Source: an uncultured Oscillospiraceae bacterium
GTDB lineage: Bacteria > Bacillota > Clostridia > Oscillospirales > Oscillospiraceae
Assembly: GCA_934661135.1 (NCBI GenBank)
Contig: CAKUJA010000008.1
Span: forward strand, 1 to 34,264
DNA: 34,264 nucleotides
Direction: 5' to 3'
Part shown: one piece after another, positions 23,178 to 30,703 of the stretch
Numbering within the stretch: the stretch's first letter is position 1
Layout of the letters: each line of letters begins with the position of its first letter
The notes under the pieces: generated by a model
The model's input: only the letters and a program-made list of their open reading frames with translations
Database searches by the model: none
Told to the model about the DNA's origin: nothing
Translations under genes and position numbers: made by a program

Positions 23178-24074
23178 TCATTTTAACGTTTGACGCTGGA
23201 TGTCAGTGCGAACAAACTGTTGATCCTTCTGCGGAATGCCGAGCTTTCCCTCGAGTCGCTCAAGCTGTTCCTGTGCGGTCAAAAAGCGCTCGCGGTCGCT
23301 GAGCAGAAGCCCGGAAGTGAGCACCTCGATCATCGCAATCATCGAGGAGACAGAGTTAAAAAGCACATCGTGTTCTGTGTTGCAGGTCAGAGACATTTCA
23401 CACGCCTGCGCCACCGGGGAGGTCAAGCTGTCTGTGATGGAGATGCTTGTGATCTCGGCCTCCCGAAGATGCTGTGCCAGTTGAATGGTCAGCTCCGCGT
23501 ATACGGGGATACTGATGAGGACAAAGACATCCTCCTTTGTGGCGTGCAGGAGCTGATCACAGGTCTGCTTTTTATCCGAGGTATCAACCAGATGAGCCTC
23601 ACGGCCGATCCGCTTGAGTTGATAGAGAAAAAAATCCGCTACAATCCGCGTGAGATGATGTCCCACAACCAAAATGCGCCGCGCATGGTTCAGCCGGTAA
23701 ACAATCTGCATGAAGCTTTCCATGTCCAGATACTGGAATGTCATATCGAGTCCGCGCTTTTCACCGTCGATGATCTTACGGCAAGTGTCGTTTGCATCGG
23801 TCGAGCGCGCGAGCGACATTCGAACCTTTTCGTTCGGACTCAGGCGCATACGCACGTACTCCTGAAGCTGGCGGCGGAAAGCCAGAAAACCCTGACAACC
23901 CATATTGCTACAAAACTTCAGAACGGTCGCATCTGTTGTGTGCGTTGTCTGTGCAAACTCGCGCAGCGTCTGAAAGCTTGCCGCATCAGGATGCTCCAGG
24001 CAGTAGTCTGCGATCCGTTTTTGAACGGAGCTGACTTCCGAATATCTGGCGCGGATCGTTTCCATAATATCCAT
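23178..24074 (-). CDS. MurR/RpiR-family transcriptional regulator with SIS domain
   Basis: A 298-aa regulator. The N-terminal HTH_6 (about 1-80) shows IADYCLEHPDAASFQTLREF and ATVLKFCSNMGCQGFLAFRR. The C-terminal SIS sugar/phosphosugar-type domain (about 120-260) has ARRILVVGHHLTRIVADFFL and DVFVLISIPVYAE. Known members sense phosphosugars or related small molecules. It is embedded in the operon, 20 bases before iadA and 13 after the Nif3-like gene, so it is likely autoregulatory through the palindrome in the operon promoter. The canonical SIS Ser-x-Ser (usually SxSGxT) is replaced here by ISIPVYAE, suggesting an altered ligand. Confidence 0.92.
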   Translation of the reverse strand: MDIMETIRARYSEVSSVQKRIADYCLEHPDAASFQTLREFAQTTHTTDATVLKFCSNMGCQGFLAFRRQLQEYVRMRLSPNEKVRMSLARSTDANDTCRKIIDGEKRGLDMTFQYLDMESFMQIVYRLNHARRILVVGHHLTRIVADFFLYQLKRIGREAHLVDTSDKKQTCDQLLHATKEDVFVLISIPVYAELTIQLAQHLREAEITSISITDSLTSPVAQACEMSLTCNTEHDVLFNSVSSMIAMIEVLTSGLLLSDRERFLTAQEQLERLEGKLGIPQKDQQFVRTDIQRQTLK

Positions 24075-24086
24075 GCAGTCTCCCCT

Positions 24087-24887
24087 TTACAGTTCCGTCA
24101 TTCGTGGCGTCTCAGGCAAAAATTCCGATGGCAGACCGAACGCTTCAAAATAGCGGCACATTTGCATTGGTGCAAATTTTTCTGTGGAATAATGCGTACC
24201 GCCGAGAAGATTGACGGCGTTTGCTTTGGCGGCCTTGTGAATGGCGCCCACCCAAGGCACCTCCGGATTCGTCACACCGGTTATAAAGGTGTTGACACCC
24301 CAGTCGCGGAGCTGCTCGTAAATCTGCGTGTTTTTTGCACCGCCTGCCATAATGGCAAAGCGCCCGCGCGAAAGCACGTCCTCTGCGTAGTTGTAGAGCT
24401 TGACAGCGTGCCCGACGACGCGTTCCATCGCCTGCGCAAGCTCTGTCGCCGTTGAAAACGGCGAGGTACAAACAACGCCCATGCGCACCAGATTTTGCTC
24501 AAAGAAGGAATCATACGGCTCAGCGCCAAGCGCCCTTGCAAGGTTCACGCCGGGAGAAAACGGACTGTTACGGTCAAGCGGAATGTGATAGGTAAACAAC
24601 GAGATGTGCCGCTCCTTCAGAAAATCAAGCCATTTTTGCGGGATCTGCGGTGGTGGATCCGCCGTGTTCATCCGCTGCGGCTTCGGATGATGCGTAAAGA
24701 GCATACATGTGTTGGCATCCAGACGTTCCAACTGCTCAAAAACCTCCGGACTTGCAAAGGTCGCGGTATATACGCGTGTAATTTCCTCGGTGTTATCCTC
24801 CTGAAGTCCGATCACTGGAAAGACCTCTGTGCAGGTCTGTGGCTGGAAGGTCCACTCCAGCCAGCGGTAGAGCGTAGATGATTTCAT
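24087..24887 (-). CDS. Nif3-like (DUF34) metal-binding protein
   Basis: A 266-aa protein related to the NIF3/DUF34 family, whose members bind two metals and have poorly defined roles. Supporting features are CMLFTHHPKPQ (the early His pair), TYHIPLD (the usual H-D segment), and the C-terminal GGTHYSTEKFAPMQM, which corresponds to the GHyxTE signature. The ATG at 24887 is preceded by GAGG; an upstream open stretch overlaps the creatininase gene and is not needed. It lies 10 bases after the creatininase-family gene. In this operon it may be a cofactor or hydrolase partner; there is no stronger clue. Confidence 0.8.
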   Translation of the reverse strand: MKSSTLYRWLEWTFQPQTCTEVFPVIGLQEDNTEEITRVYTATFASPEVFEQLERLDANTCMLFTHHPKPQRMNTADPPPQIPQKWLDFLKERHISLFTYHIPLDRNSPFSPGVNLARALGAEPYDSFFEQNLVRMGVVCTSPFSTATELAQAMERVVGHAVKLYNYAEDVLSRGRFAIMAGGAKNTQIYEQLRDWGVNTFITGVTNPEVPWVGAIHKAAKANAVNLLGGTHYSTEKFAPMQMCRYFEAFGLPSEFLPETPRMTEL

Positions 24888-24897
24888 CGCACGTCCC

Positions 24898-25662
24898 TCA
24901 CTCTGCATCCAGCGGAATCTTTTCAAAGGCGCGCATAAAGTCAACAAGGAAATCCGCCGTCGTGTTCAGCATCTCCGTGCCCCATTCCACCGTAGCTGTG
25001 GATGGATGGTCGGAACCATACCAGCCGTTATCGGTGATCTTGCGGTTGGTGCGTGGCAGCGGCAGGGAAATGCCGCGGAATTCGACTCTGCGCAAACCGC
25101 AGGCGTGCAGCTCGTCGGTCGGATCCTTCGGCGCGTTGTCGCAGATCAGATCCTTGCGCACAAGCTTCGGGTCGATCGCCAACATCGCAGCCGTTTCCTC
25201 GCCGGCACCGTGCCCGCCCTTCCACGCAGGGTTGAGATCGCCAGCGACGGTCCACCAGTTGAACACCGTGCCGACAGCGTTTTTGCGGTCAAGATATCCG
25301 CATACCTTTTCCAAAGCATGCGTGTTGCCACCGTGACCGTTCAGAATGACAAAATAGCGGCAGCCCCACCGATACAGGCAGTCACAAATGCGCCGCATAA
25401 CAGCCTCCAGCAGATCGGAACCAATGCTGACTGCACCGGGCCAGTCCAGATGCCAGTCGCAATCGCCATAAGGGATGGTCGGCAGGATCAGAACGTCGGA
25501 CTTCTGCTCTACCAACTCAAGGAGCTTCATCGGGATCAGCGTGTCGGTTCCGAGCGCATTGTGCAAACCGTGACACTCAATGCTGCCCACGCTGAGCAGC
25601 GCGATTTTATGATCTTTGAAATAGGCCTCTACTTCCGGGGAATTCATTCGTTCCAGACGCAT
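24898..25662 (-). CDS. Creatininase-family amidohydrolase
   Basis: A 254-aa metal-dependent amidohydrolase of the creatininase fold (creatinine amidohydrolase, MftE peptidase, formamide hydrolases). Visible metal-site motifs are GSIECHGLHNALGTDT with Glu29, His31 and Asp40 (family consensus GSxEQHGPHLPLGTD), NGHGGN with His110, and KGGHGAGEETA with a late Glu. The Gln of the usual EQHG is Cys here. True creatininases have a Glu two residues after the NGH His; this protein has Gly, so creatinine may not be the substrate. As first gene of a peptide-uptake operon, an amidase or peptidase role is plausible. GGAGG precedes the ATG. Confidence 0.88.
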   Translation of the reverse strand: MRLERMNSPEVEAYFKDHKIALLSVGSIECHGLHNALGTDTLIPMKLLELVEQKSDVLILPTIPYGDCDWHLDWPGAVSIGSDLLEAVMRRICDCLYRWGCRYFVILNGHGGNTHALEKVCGYLDRKNAVGTVFNWWTVAGDLNPAWKGGHGAGEETAAMLAIDPKLVRKDLICDNAPKDPTDELHACGLRRVEFRGISLPLPRTNRKITDNGWYGSDHPSTATVEWGTEMLNTTADFLVDFMRAFEKIPLDAE

Positions 25663-25700
25663 AATCTTTCCTCCAGTTGTTTATTTGTAACTTAAAGCGT

Positions 25701-25750
25701 TTGCTATAGTTCTATATATAAGATATAGCAACTATTGTATTCCATGTCAA
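25701..25750 (-). promoter_or_regulatory. Promoter and operator palindrome of the peptide operon
   Basis: Minus-strand TTGACA (25745-25750) and TATATC (25722-25727) with a 17-bp spacer lie about 60 bases before the creatininase ATG. An 8-bp inverted repeat TTGCTATA/TATAGCAA (25701-25708 and 25724-25731, 15-bp gap) overlaps the -10 box, a good position for repression by the operon's own RpiR-type protein. A second A/T palindrome, TTTGTAAA/TTTACAAA (25807-25831), lies further upstream. The rest of 25750-26105 holds no gene I can support. Confidence 0.7.
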
Positions 25751-25940
25751 TATTTTTTTTCGTTTTTCACAGTCTTTGAGTAAATATACAAAAATTGATT
25801 GCCGAATTTGTAAAAACCGCCAATTTACAAAGACAGGTGGATAAGAGTCCCAAAACGCCCCATTGACTCAAGCAAGGAAAACAGCACAACGGCGGCGCTC
25901 CGGCTGATTGGCTTCAACGGAAGCGAGGTTGGCGTAACGA

Positions 25941-25979
25941 AAGGGCTTGTTGTCTGCAATTCACAGACAGCAAGCCCTT
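25941..25979. other. Strong isolated hairpin
   Basis: A 16-bp stem with one G-U pair (25941-25956 with 25964-25979) and a 7-base loop, without a T-run on either strand. It is not an ordinary terminator. It lies between the peptide operon promoter and an integrase relic; it may be a structured RNA or an element end. Function unknown. Confidence 0.4.
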
Positions 25980-26105
25980 CCGTCGGTCTGAACAGTTGAC
26001 TTCAAATTATTACCTATATTTTGCGTGACACTTCATTTTTTCAGCGCAGGCGATTTTATATAGGCTTATGCTCGCCCCAGTTTGGAGCTGTGTTTGCGAA
26101 TTGCT

Positions 26106-26177
26106 ATCTATACACACGCCTTCGATAAGAACAAGAAAGCCGCCAGCCAGATTATGCAGAGCAGTTTGGAAATCTGA
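26106..26177 (+). pseudogene. C-terminal tail of a second copy of the 7-kb integrase
   Basis: The frame encodes IYTHAFDKNKKAASQIMQSS and then LEI before a TGA, identical in protein to the end of the integrase at 7647, including the nucleophilic Tyr. The DNA differs at many third positions, so it is an old paralogue rather than a recent copy. Nothing upstream is integrase-like; everything before the Tyr has been deleted. It is followed by a 9-bp hairpin (26191-26219). Confidence 0.75.
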
Positions 26178-26229
26178 ACACCAAAAGTCACCCACGCACG
26201 GACTTGAACTGTGCGTGGGCGATTCGCTA

Positions 26230-26760
26230 GGGTGTATCTGAAGCAGCTTGCCGATTAGTTCATTTGACTGCCGAGACCAATACTCGCAATCACAGACAAG
26301 AATCAGCTTTTTCTTCGCACGGCTTACGGCGGTATTGATGATCTGTGTGCCGTTGCTCTTTGGAATCAATGTAGTTGTAAACCATTTACCGTCGGTATCT
26401 ACAACGCTGAACAGGACTGTATCCCATTCGCGTCCCTGTGCGCCATGCACCGTCAATACGGTTTCTGGCGAAAGTCCGATCTTTTTAACTGTCTTAGTCA
26501 AAATCTCTCGCTGGTTTCGATATGGAGTAATGACCCCAAATATTTTCGTTTGCGTGCGTTTCCAGATATCTTTGAATAGCAATCTGCTCACCAAGGTTTG
26601 TCCGATTTTTCTCACCGTATTGCTTTGATGCGTGAATGCATAAAATCTCTGTGTCGCTTTCGGGATTTCCATGGAATTGCGCGGAGTACACATTTTTTGT
26701 AAGCACAGCCGCAAGCGATTCCCCGAAACGATAGGTATGCACCAGATTGTATTTTTTCAT
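26230..26760 (-). pseudogene. Superfamily 1 DNA/RNA helicase fragment, frameshifted
   Basis: Two overlapping minus-strand frames together give the C-terminal half of a UvrD/Upf1-like helicase. The first reads YNLVHTYRFGESLAAVLTKN to AIQRYLETHANE. After a shift near 26545 the second reads IFGVITPYRNQREIL, then VLTVHGAQGREWDTVLFSVV and INTAVSRAKKKLILVCD, the conserved motifs V and VI. Walker A and motifs I-III are absent. Homology stops at about 26250, where a 16-base match to a MITE end (26227-26242) begins. A short ORF further upstream (about 26787-26999) may be another piece of the same gene, but I cannot tie it to the helicase. It is a relic of element cargo. Confidence 0.7.
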
Positions 26761-26786
26761 CTGTCGGAAGCTCGCTGGACGGTGAT

Positions 26787-26999
26787 TCAAATATCGTGAC
26801 AGATTATTACTTGCAATCCGTCTGGATTAAATGGAATTTGCCCCAACGTGAGATCAAAAAGCGCAGAGTCCTCTACGCATGAAACCTTCAGAACATCAAT
26901 CGAAACAACACCCTTGCCGCATTGATCGAGATACGCATAATATTGTTTGGAACCTTCGATCGCAAGCGCTTGAAATGCCATAACCCGTGTCACCTTCAT
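26787..26999 (-). pseudogene. Short ORF fragment upstream of the helicase relic, unknown
   Basis: About 70 residues, MKVTRVMAFQALAIEGSKQY, continuing through DQCGKGVVSIDVLKVSCVED, end in a stop at 26787. The composition is protein-like. It has the same orientation as the helicase relic and may be the N-terminus of that gene, separated by a deletion. No family is recognised. Confidence 0.35.
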
Positions 27000-27039
27000 T
27001 TCATCTGCATATAGGGCATGGAGGAAGCAGACTGCAGGA

Positions 27040-27075
27040 AAAATCCCTTGAAATTTTACAATTCCAAGGGATTTT
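27040..27075. terminator. Terminator hairpin preceding repeat copy B
   Basis: A perfect 11-bp inverted repeat (27040-27050 with 27065-27075), extended inward by AATT/AATT, ending in TTTT. It occupies the same position relative to the 73-bp repeat as the hairpin at 7716-7753, although the stem sequences differ. Confidence 0.7.
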
Positions 27076-27144
27076 GGTACGCCCAACATGATTTACCCCT
27101 CCGGGGCATAAACTTCGAACCGTATCGGGCAATAAAAATGCCCA
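27072..27144. repeat. 73-bp long-range direct repeat, copy B (tRNA-end-like)
   Basis: Matches 7750-7822 at 69 of 73 positions in the same orientation, starting TTTTGGTACGCC. The flanks differ on both sides. Its last bases (AAAAATGCCCATC with GATGGC after it) form a weak stem with a T-run on the minus strand that may terminate the Rnf operon. It lies 41 bases beyond the rnfB stop. Confidence 0.75.
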
Positions 27145-27184
27145 TCCCTGATGGCAAAATGCGCCTCGGGCAGATTGATTCTCC

Positions 27185-27988
27185 TTATGCGTGCACGGTC
27201 AAATCGGCCAGCCGAATGCACCCGGTCGTGCAGACCTCGGCGCACTTGCCGCAGCCGGTACACTTGGCGTAGTCGATCGCCGCAAGGTTGCCGCTCACGG
27301 TAATCGCACCTGCTTCGCAGTTTTTCGCACACTTCATGCAGCCGATACACCCGATCGAGCACACCTTGCGCGTCATCGCGCCCTTGTCGCGGTTTGAGCA
27401 CGCGACAACGGATTTCGCCGTCTCCGGTACAACCGCAATCACGCTCTGCGGGCACTGCTTCGCGCACAGGCCGCAGCCGATGCAGCTTGCAGCGTCGACG
27501 AACGCTACGCCGCGATCAATCGAAATCGCCTTCTGCGGGCAGACTGCCGCGCAGTCGCCGTAGCCGATGCAGCCATAGGTGCAGCTTCCCGGGCCGCCGA
27601 ACAGCAGCTTCGCCGCCTTGCAGCTCTGAATGCCGCGGTATTCCTCCTTCGGCTGCGTCACGTCGCACGTGCCGCTGCACTTCACAACGGCCACCTTCCG
27701 CACCGTCTCCTCTGCTTCCACGCCAAGGACAGCAGCGAGCTTTTTTGCCGCCTCCGCTCCGCCGGGGACGCAGAGGTTTGTCCTTGTACCCGGCTCGAGC
27801 AGCGCTTTCGCATAGCCGTCGCAGCCGGTAAAGCCGCACGCGCCGCAGTTCGCGCCGGGCAGACAGTCGCGGATTGCCGGGAAACGCTCATCCTCCTTCA
27901 CCGCCATCACGCTCGACGCAACCGAAAGTCCCACGCCGCAGATCAGGCCGATGATGCAGACCACTAAAATCGGTACCCAAATTTCCAT
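27185..27988 (-). CDS. rnfB: Rnf complex subunit RnfB (multi-cluster ferredoxin subunit)
   Basis: A 267-aa subunit that accepts electrons from reduced ferredoxin. An N-terminal membrane anchor (VPILVVCIIGLICGVGLSVA) is followed by the RnfB-specific cluster CLPGANCGACGFTGCDG (43-59). Four further ferredoxin-type Cys groups are CTYGCIGYGDCAAVCP, CIGCGLCAKQCP, CIGCMKCAKNC and CTGCGKCAEVC. This is the extended clostridial layout rather than the short proteobacterial one. TAAGGAGG precedes the ATG, overlapping the rnfA stop region. It is the last gene of the operon, the clostridial order. Confidence 0.96.
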   Translation of the reverse strand: MEIWVPILVVCIIGLICGVGLSVASSVMAVKEDERFPAIRDCLPGANCGACGFTGCDGYAKALLEPGTRTNLCVPGGAEAAKKLAAVLGVEAEETVRKVAVVKCSGTCDVTQPKEEYRGIQSCKAAKLLFGGPGSCTYGCIGYGDCAAVCPQKAISIDRGVAFVDAASCIGCGLCAKQCPQSVIAVVPETAKSVVACSNRDKGAMTRKVCSIGCIGCMKCAKNCEAGAITVSGNLAAIDYAKCTGCGKCAEVCTTGCIRLADLTVHA

Positions 27989-28000
27989 ATCCGCACCTCC

Positions 28001-28594
28001 TTAGCCGAACAGCCGGTCGAGCACGCCGGAGAAGCCGAAGAAGCTGAGCGACACAATCGCCGCCGAGACCAGCGTAATCGGCAGTCCCTCAAAGCTCGCG
28101 GGCGGCTCCGCGTCCTCCACGCGGGAGCGCACGCCGGAGAAAATGACCATCGCCATAAAAAATCCAAGGCCGCAGCCGAGCGCCGTCAGCAGCGCCGTCG
28201 GATAATCCATGCCGTCGGCGATGACATTCATCGTCACGCCGAGCACGCCGCAGTTCGTCGTAATCAGCGGCAGATACACGCCGAGCGACTTGTGCAGCGC
28301 CGGAATATAGCGCTTGAGCACAATCTCCACAAGCTGCACCAGCGCCGCAATCACAAGGATAAAGACAACCGTCTCCATGTACGTAAAGTCGATCTTCCCT
28401 GCCAGCAGCAGATGGTAGATGGGCCATGTCACCGCCGTCGCCAATACCTCGACGAAGATGACCGCAAGGCTCATGCCTGTCGCCTGATCGAGCTTTTTGG
28501 ACACGCCGAGGAACGGACAGATGCCAAGGAACTTCACCAGCACATAGTTATTCGTGATGGCAGCCGTCAGAATGACAAACAGCATCGTTTTCAT
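28001..28594 (-). CDS. rnfA: Rnf complex subunit RnfA (integral membrane)
   Basis: A 197-aa protein with six membrane helices that forms part of the ion-translocating core. Diagnostic stretches are AAITNNYVLVKFLGICPFLG near the N-terminus and the late LPLITTNCGVLGVTMNVIAD. The Cys residues in CPFLG and NCGV are the ones that bind the intramembrane [2Fe-2S] cluster together with RnfE. The ATG at 28594 overlaps the rnfE stop (ATGA), and the resulting length fits RnfA (about 193); an upstream in-frame ATG lies inside rnfE. Confidence 0.95.
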   Translation of the reverse strand: MKTMLFVILTAAITNNYVLVKFLGICPFLGVSKKLDQATGMSLAVIFVEVLATAVTWPIYHLLLAGKIDFTYMETVVFILVIAALVQLVEIVLKRYIPALHKSLGVYLPLITTNCGVLGVTMNVIADGMDYPTALLTALGCGLGFFMAMVIFSGVRSRVEDAEPPASFEGLPITLVSAAIVSLSFFGFSGVLDRLFG

Positions 28595-29262
28595 TTCGCA
28601 GCCGCCTCCTTTCCGCATTGACCGGCATTGCAGCCGGGGCAGCCGGCGCAGCCGAATTCCTTCTTACGGATGGCCTTGCCTTTCGAAATCTTATTGATGA
28701 GCGCGATCATGCAGCCGAACACGAAGAAGCCGCCGGGCGCCATTGTCAGAATGCCGATCGGGTTCTCGCTGAACCACGGCACCGGATGGCCGCAGAACGT
28801 CCCCGCGCCGAGCACCTCGCGGATCGTACCCATCGCGCAGAGCGCGAGCGTAAAGCCAAGTCCCATGCCAAGGCCGTCGATCGCGGAATCGAGTACGCCG
28901 TGCTTGTTCGCGTACATCTCCGCACGCCCCAGAATGATGCAGTTGACGACGATCAGGGATAGGTACACGCCGAGCGATTGATAGAGACTGTACGCATACG
29001 CCTCCATAATCAGCTCAACCACGGTCACAAATCCCGCAATCAGCACAATGTAGCACGGAATGCGCACCCGATCCGGGATGACCTTCCGCAGCGCGGAAAT
29101 GGCCATGTTGGAGAGAATCAGCACCGCCGTCGCCGCGATGCCCATGCCGAAGGCCGCCGTGACAGACGTCGAAATGGCCAACGTCGGGCACGTGCCGAGC
29201 ACGAGGACGAATACCGGGTTTTCTTGAATCAGACCCTTGAGCAGGTTTTGCAGTTTTGTCAT
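28591..29262 (-). CDS. rnfE: Rnf complex subunit RnfE (integral membrane)
   Basis: A 223-aa homologue of RnfA with six helices. It has GLIQENPVFVLVLGTCPTLA near the start and SLIVVNCIILGRAEMYANKH in the middle, again providing the Cys pair for the [2Fe-2S] cluster. The C-terminus carries an extra Cys-rich tail, CAGCPGCNAGQC, seen in some Firmicutes RnfE proteins and absent from proteobacterial ones; it could bind a metal. The start overlaps the rnfG stop by four bases. Confidence 0.95.
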   Translation of the reverse strand: MTKLQNLLKGLIQENPVFVLVLGTCPTLAISTSVTAAFGMGIAATAVLILSNMAISALRKVIPDRVRIPCYIVLIAGFVTVVELIMEAYAYSLYQSLGVYLSLIVVNCIILGRAEMYANKHGVLDSAIDGLGMGLGFTLALCAMGTIREVLGAGTFCGHPVPWFSENPIGILTMAPGGFFVFGCMIALINKISKGKAIRKKEFGCAGCPGCNAGQCGKEAAAK

Positions 29263-29801
29263 TTTCCCGCCTCCTTGATCGTCTCAAACGCAGCGAACGC
29301 CGTCTCCACGCAGCCGCGATAGGCCGTCGACGTGATCGTCGCGCCTGAAATCGCGTTCACACCGGCAAGACTCGCATCCTGTCCGGTATACTGATCGGTG
29401 TATTCGGGGTTCGCGGTCTTGCCGCCGAGCGTTTTCGTCTCGCTGGATACATCCAATGTACTCACGCGTAGAATCGCGCCGTCCGTGCCGATCGCACACA
29501 TCACGCTGATCGTCCCGTCAAAGCCCTTGCCCTCCACGGTAAAGACGTAGCCGAGCGCCGCGCCGCCTGCGTCCACGCCCTCATAGGCGCTCACCACACC
29601 GTCCGGCAGCGCCGCGTCCACGGCCTTAAACTCCACCGCATCCGGAATGACCGCCCGCCGCGCTTCGTTTTCGCGCCCGGCCGCATTTGCCGCCGAGACC
29701 GGCGCCGTAAACGAGTTGACCACGGCCAGCGCCGCCGAGACCACCAGACAGATCACGAACAGCACCACAATAGATTTTACAATATCGTTTTTTGCCTTCA
29801 T
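29259..29801 (-). CDS. rnfG: Rnf complex subunit RnfG (covalent FMN protein)
   Basis: A 180-aa protein with one N-terminal membrane helix (IVKSIVVLFVICLVVSAALA) and an extracytoplasmic FMN-binding domain. The flavinylation motif is NAISGATITS, with acceptor Thr155; the usual leading Asp is Asn here. ApbE from the same operon should attach FMN to it. The ATG at 29801 overlaps the rnfD stop and is preceded by GGAGG; a much longer open frame in this register is a shadow of rnfD. The 180-aa length is normal for clostridial RnfG. Confidence 0.94.
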   Translation of the reverse strand: MKAKNDIVKSIVVLFVICLVVSAALAVVNSFTAPVSAANAAGRENEARRAVIPDAVEFKAVDAALPDGVVSAYEGVDAGGAALGYVFTVEGKGFDGTISVMCAIGTDGAILRVSTLDVSSETKTLGGKTANPEYTDQYTGQDASLAGVNAISGATITSTAYRGCVETAFAAFETIKEAGK

Positions 29802-30703
29802 GCCTTCGCACCTCCCAGCGGCTTCGTCCGCGTCCACTTGGTCAGATACGGCGTCAGGATATTCATAAACAAAATCGCGAACGACACGCCCTCGGCATAC
29901 GAGCCGTAGAACCGGATGAGCACCGTGAGCAAGCCTGCGCCAATGCCGAACAGCGCCTTGCCCCATGCCGTGCAGGGGGACGTGGAATAGTCGGTCGCCA
30001 TGAAGATCGCGCCGAGCAGCAGTCCGCCCGAGAGCACCTGCGCCAAAGCGTTCTGCCCGAGAAGCAGGCTCAGCAGAAATACCGTCCCCACGAAGCAGAC
30101 CGGAGCCTGCCATGTAATCACGCGCCGCACCAGCAGATACGCAAAGCCGAGCAGCAGCGCCAGCGCACACGTCTCGCCGATGCATCCTCCGTGGCGGCCG
30201 AGCAGCAGCGTCAGATAGTCGACGCTCTCGCCCTTTGCCAGCATCGCCAGCGGCGTCGCGCTCGACACCGCGTCCGGATAGACCCACGCGGTCATCGAGC
30301 TGGAAAACGCGAGGAACAGCACAATTCTCGCCACAATCGCCGGGTTTGCGAAGTTCTTGCCGAGGCCGCCGAACAGTCCCTTGACGGCCACCATTGCCAC
30401 CAGCGCGCCGAATACGGCCTGCCACAGCGGGATGGATACCGGCAGGTTGTACGCCAGCAGCACACCGCTGACTGCCGCCGAAAGGTCGGAGATCGTGCTC
30501 ATCTTGCCGCAGAGCTTCTCAAAGCCCCACTCGAAGAATACGCACGCCGCCGCGCATACCGCCGTCACCAGCAGCGCGCGCCAGCCGAAGTTGATCACGC
30601 CCGCAATCAGCGCCGGACAGAGCGCAATCAAGACATCCCGCATAATCGCCTGCGTTGAGATCTTCGCATGGCAGTGTGGGGAAACCGATACAATCTGGCT
30701 CAT
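29798..30703 (-). CDS. rnfD: Rnf complex subunit RnfD (membrane, covalent FMN)
   Basis: A 301-aa polytopic membrane subunit. It starts MSQIVSVSPHCHAKISTQAI, matching the RnfD N-terminus, and has GGLGKNFANPAIVARIVLF and the flavinylation motif PDAVSSATPL with acceptor Thr150 (Ser where most have Gly). GAIFMATDYSTSP is the later conserved loop. The ATG at 30703 overlaps the rnfC stop by four bases and has AGAAGGAGG before it; the upstream in-frame extension lies within rnfC. Confidence 0.95.
   Translation of the reverse strand: MSQIVSVSPHCHAKISTQAIMRDVLIALCPALIAGVINFGWRALLVTAVCAAACVFFEWGFEKLCGKMSTISDLSAAVSGVLLAYNLPVSIPLWQAVFGALVAMVAVKGLFGGLGKNFANPAIVARIVLFLAFSSSMTAWVYPDAVSSATPLAMLAKGESVDYLTLLLGRHGGCIGETCALALLLGFAYLLVRRVITWQAPVCFVGTVFLLSLLLGQNALAQVLSGGLLLGAIFMATDYSTSPCTAWGKALFGIGAGLLTVLIRFYGSYAEGVSFAILFMNILTPYLTKWTRTKPLGGAKA

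Noticed and set aside
26787..27144. Plus-strand small ORF at 27018-27272 spanning repeat copy B
   Set aside because: It translates a terminator hairpin, a tRNA-end-like repeat and the antisense of rnfB.
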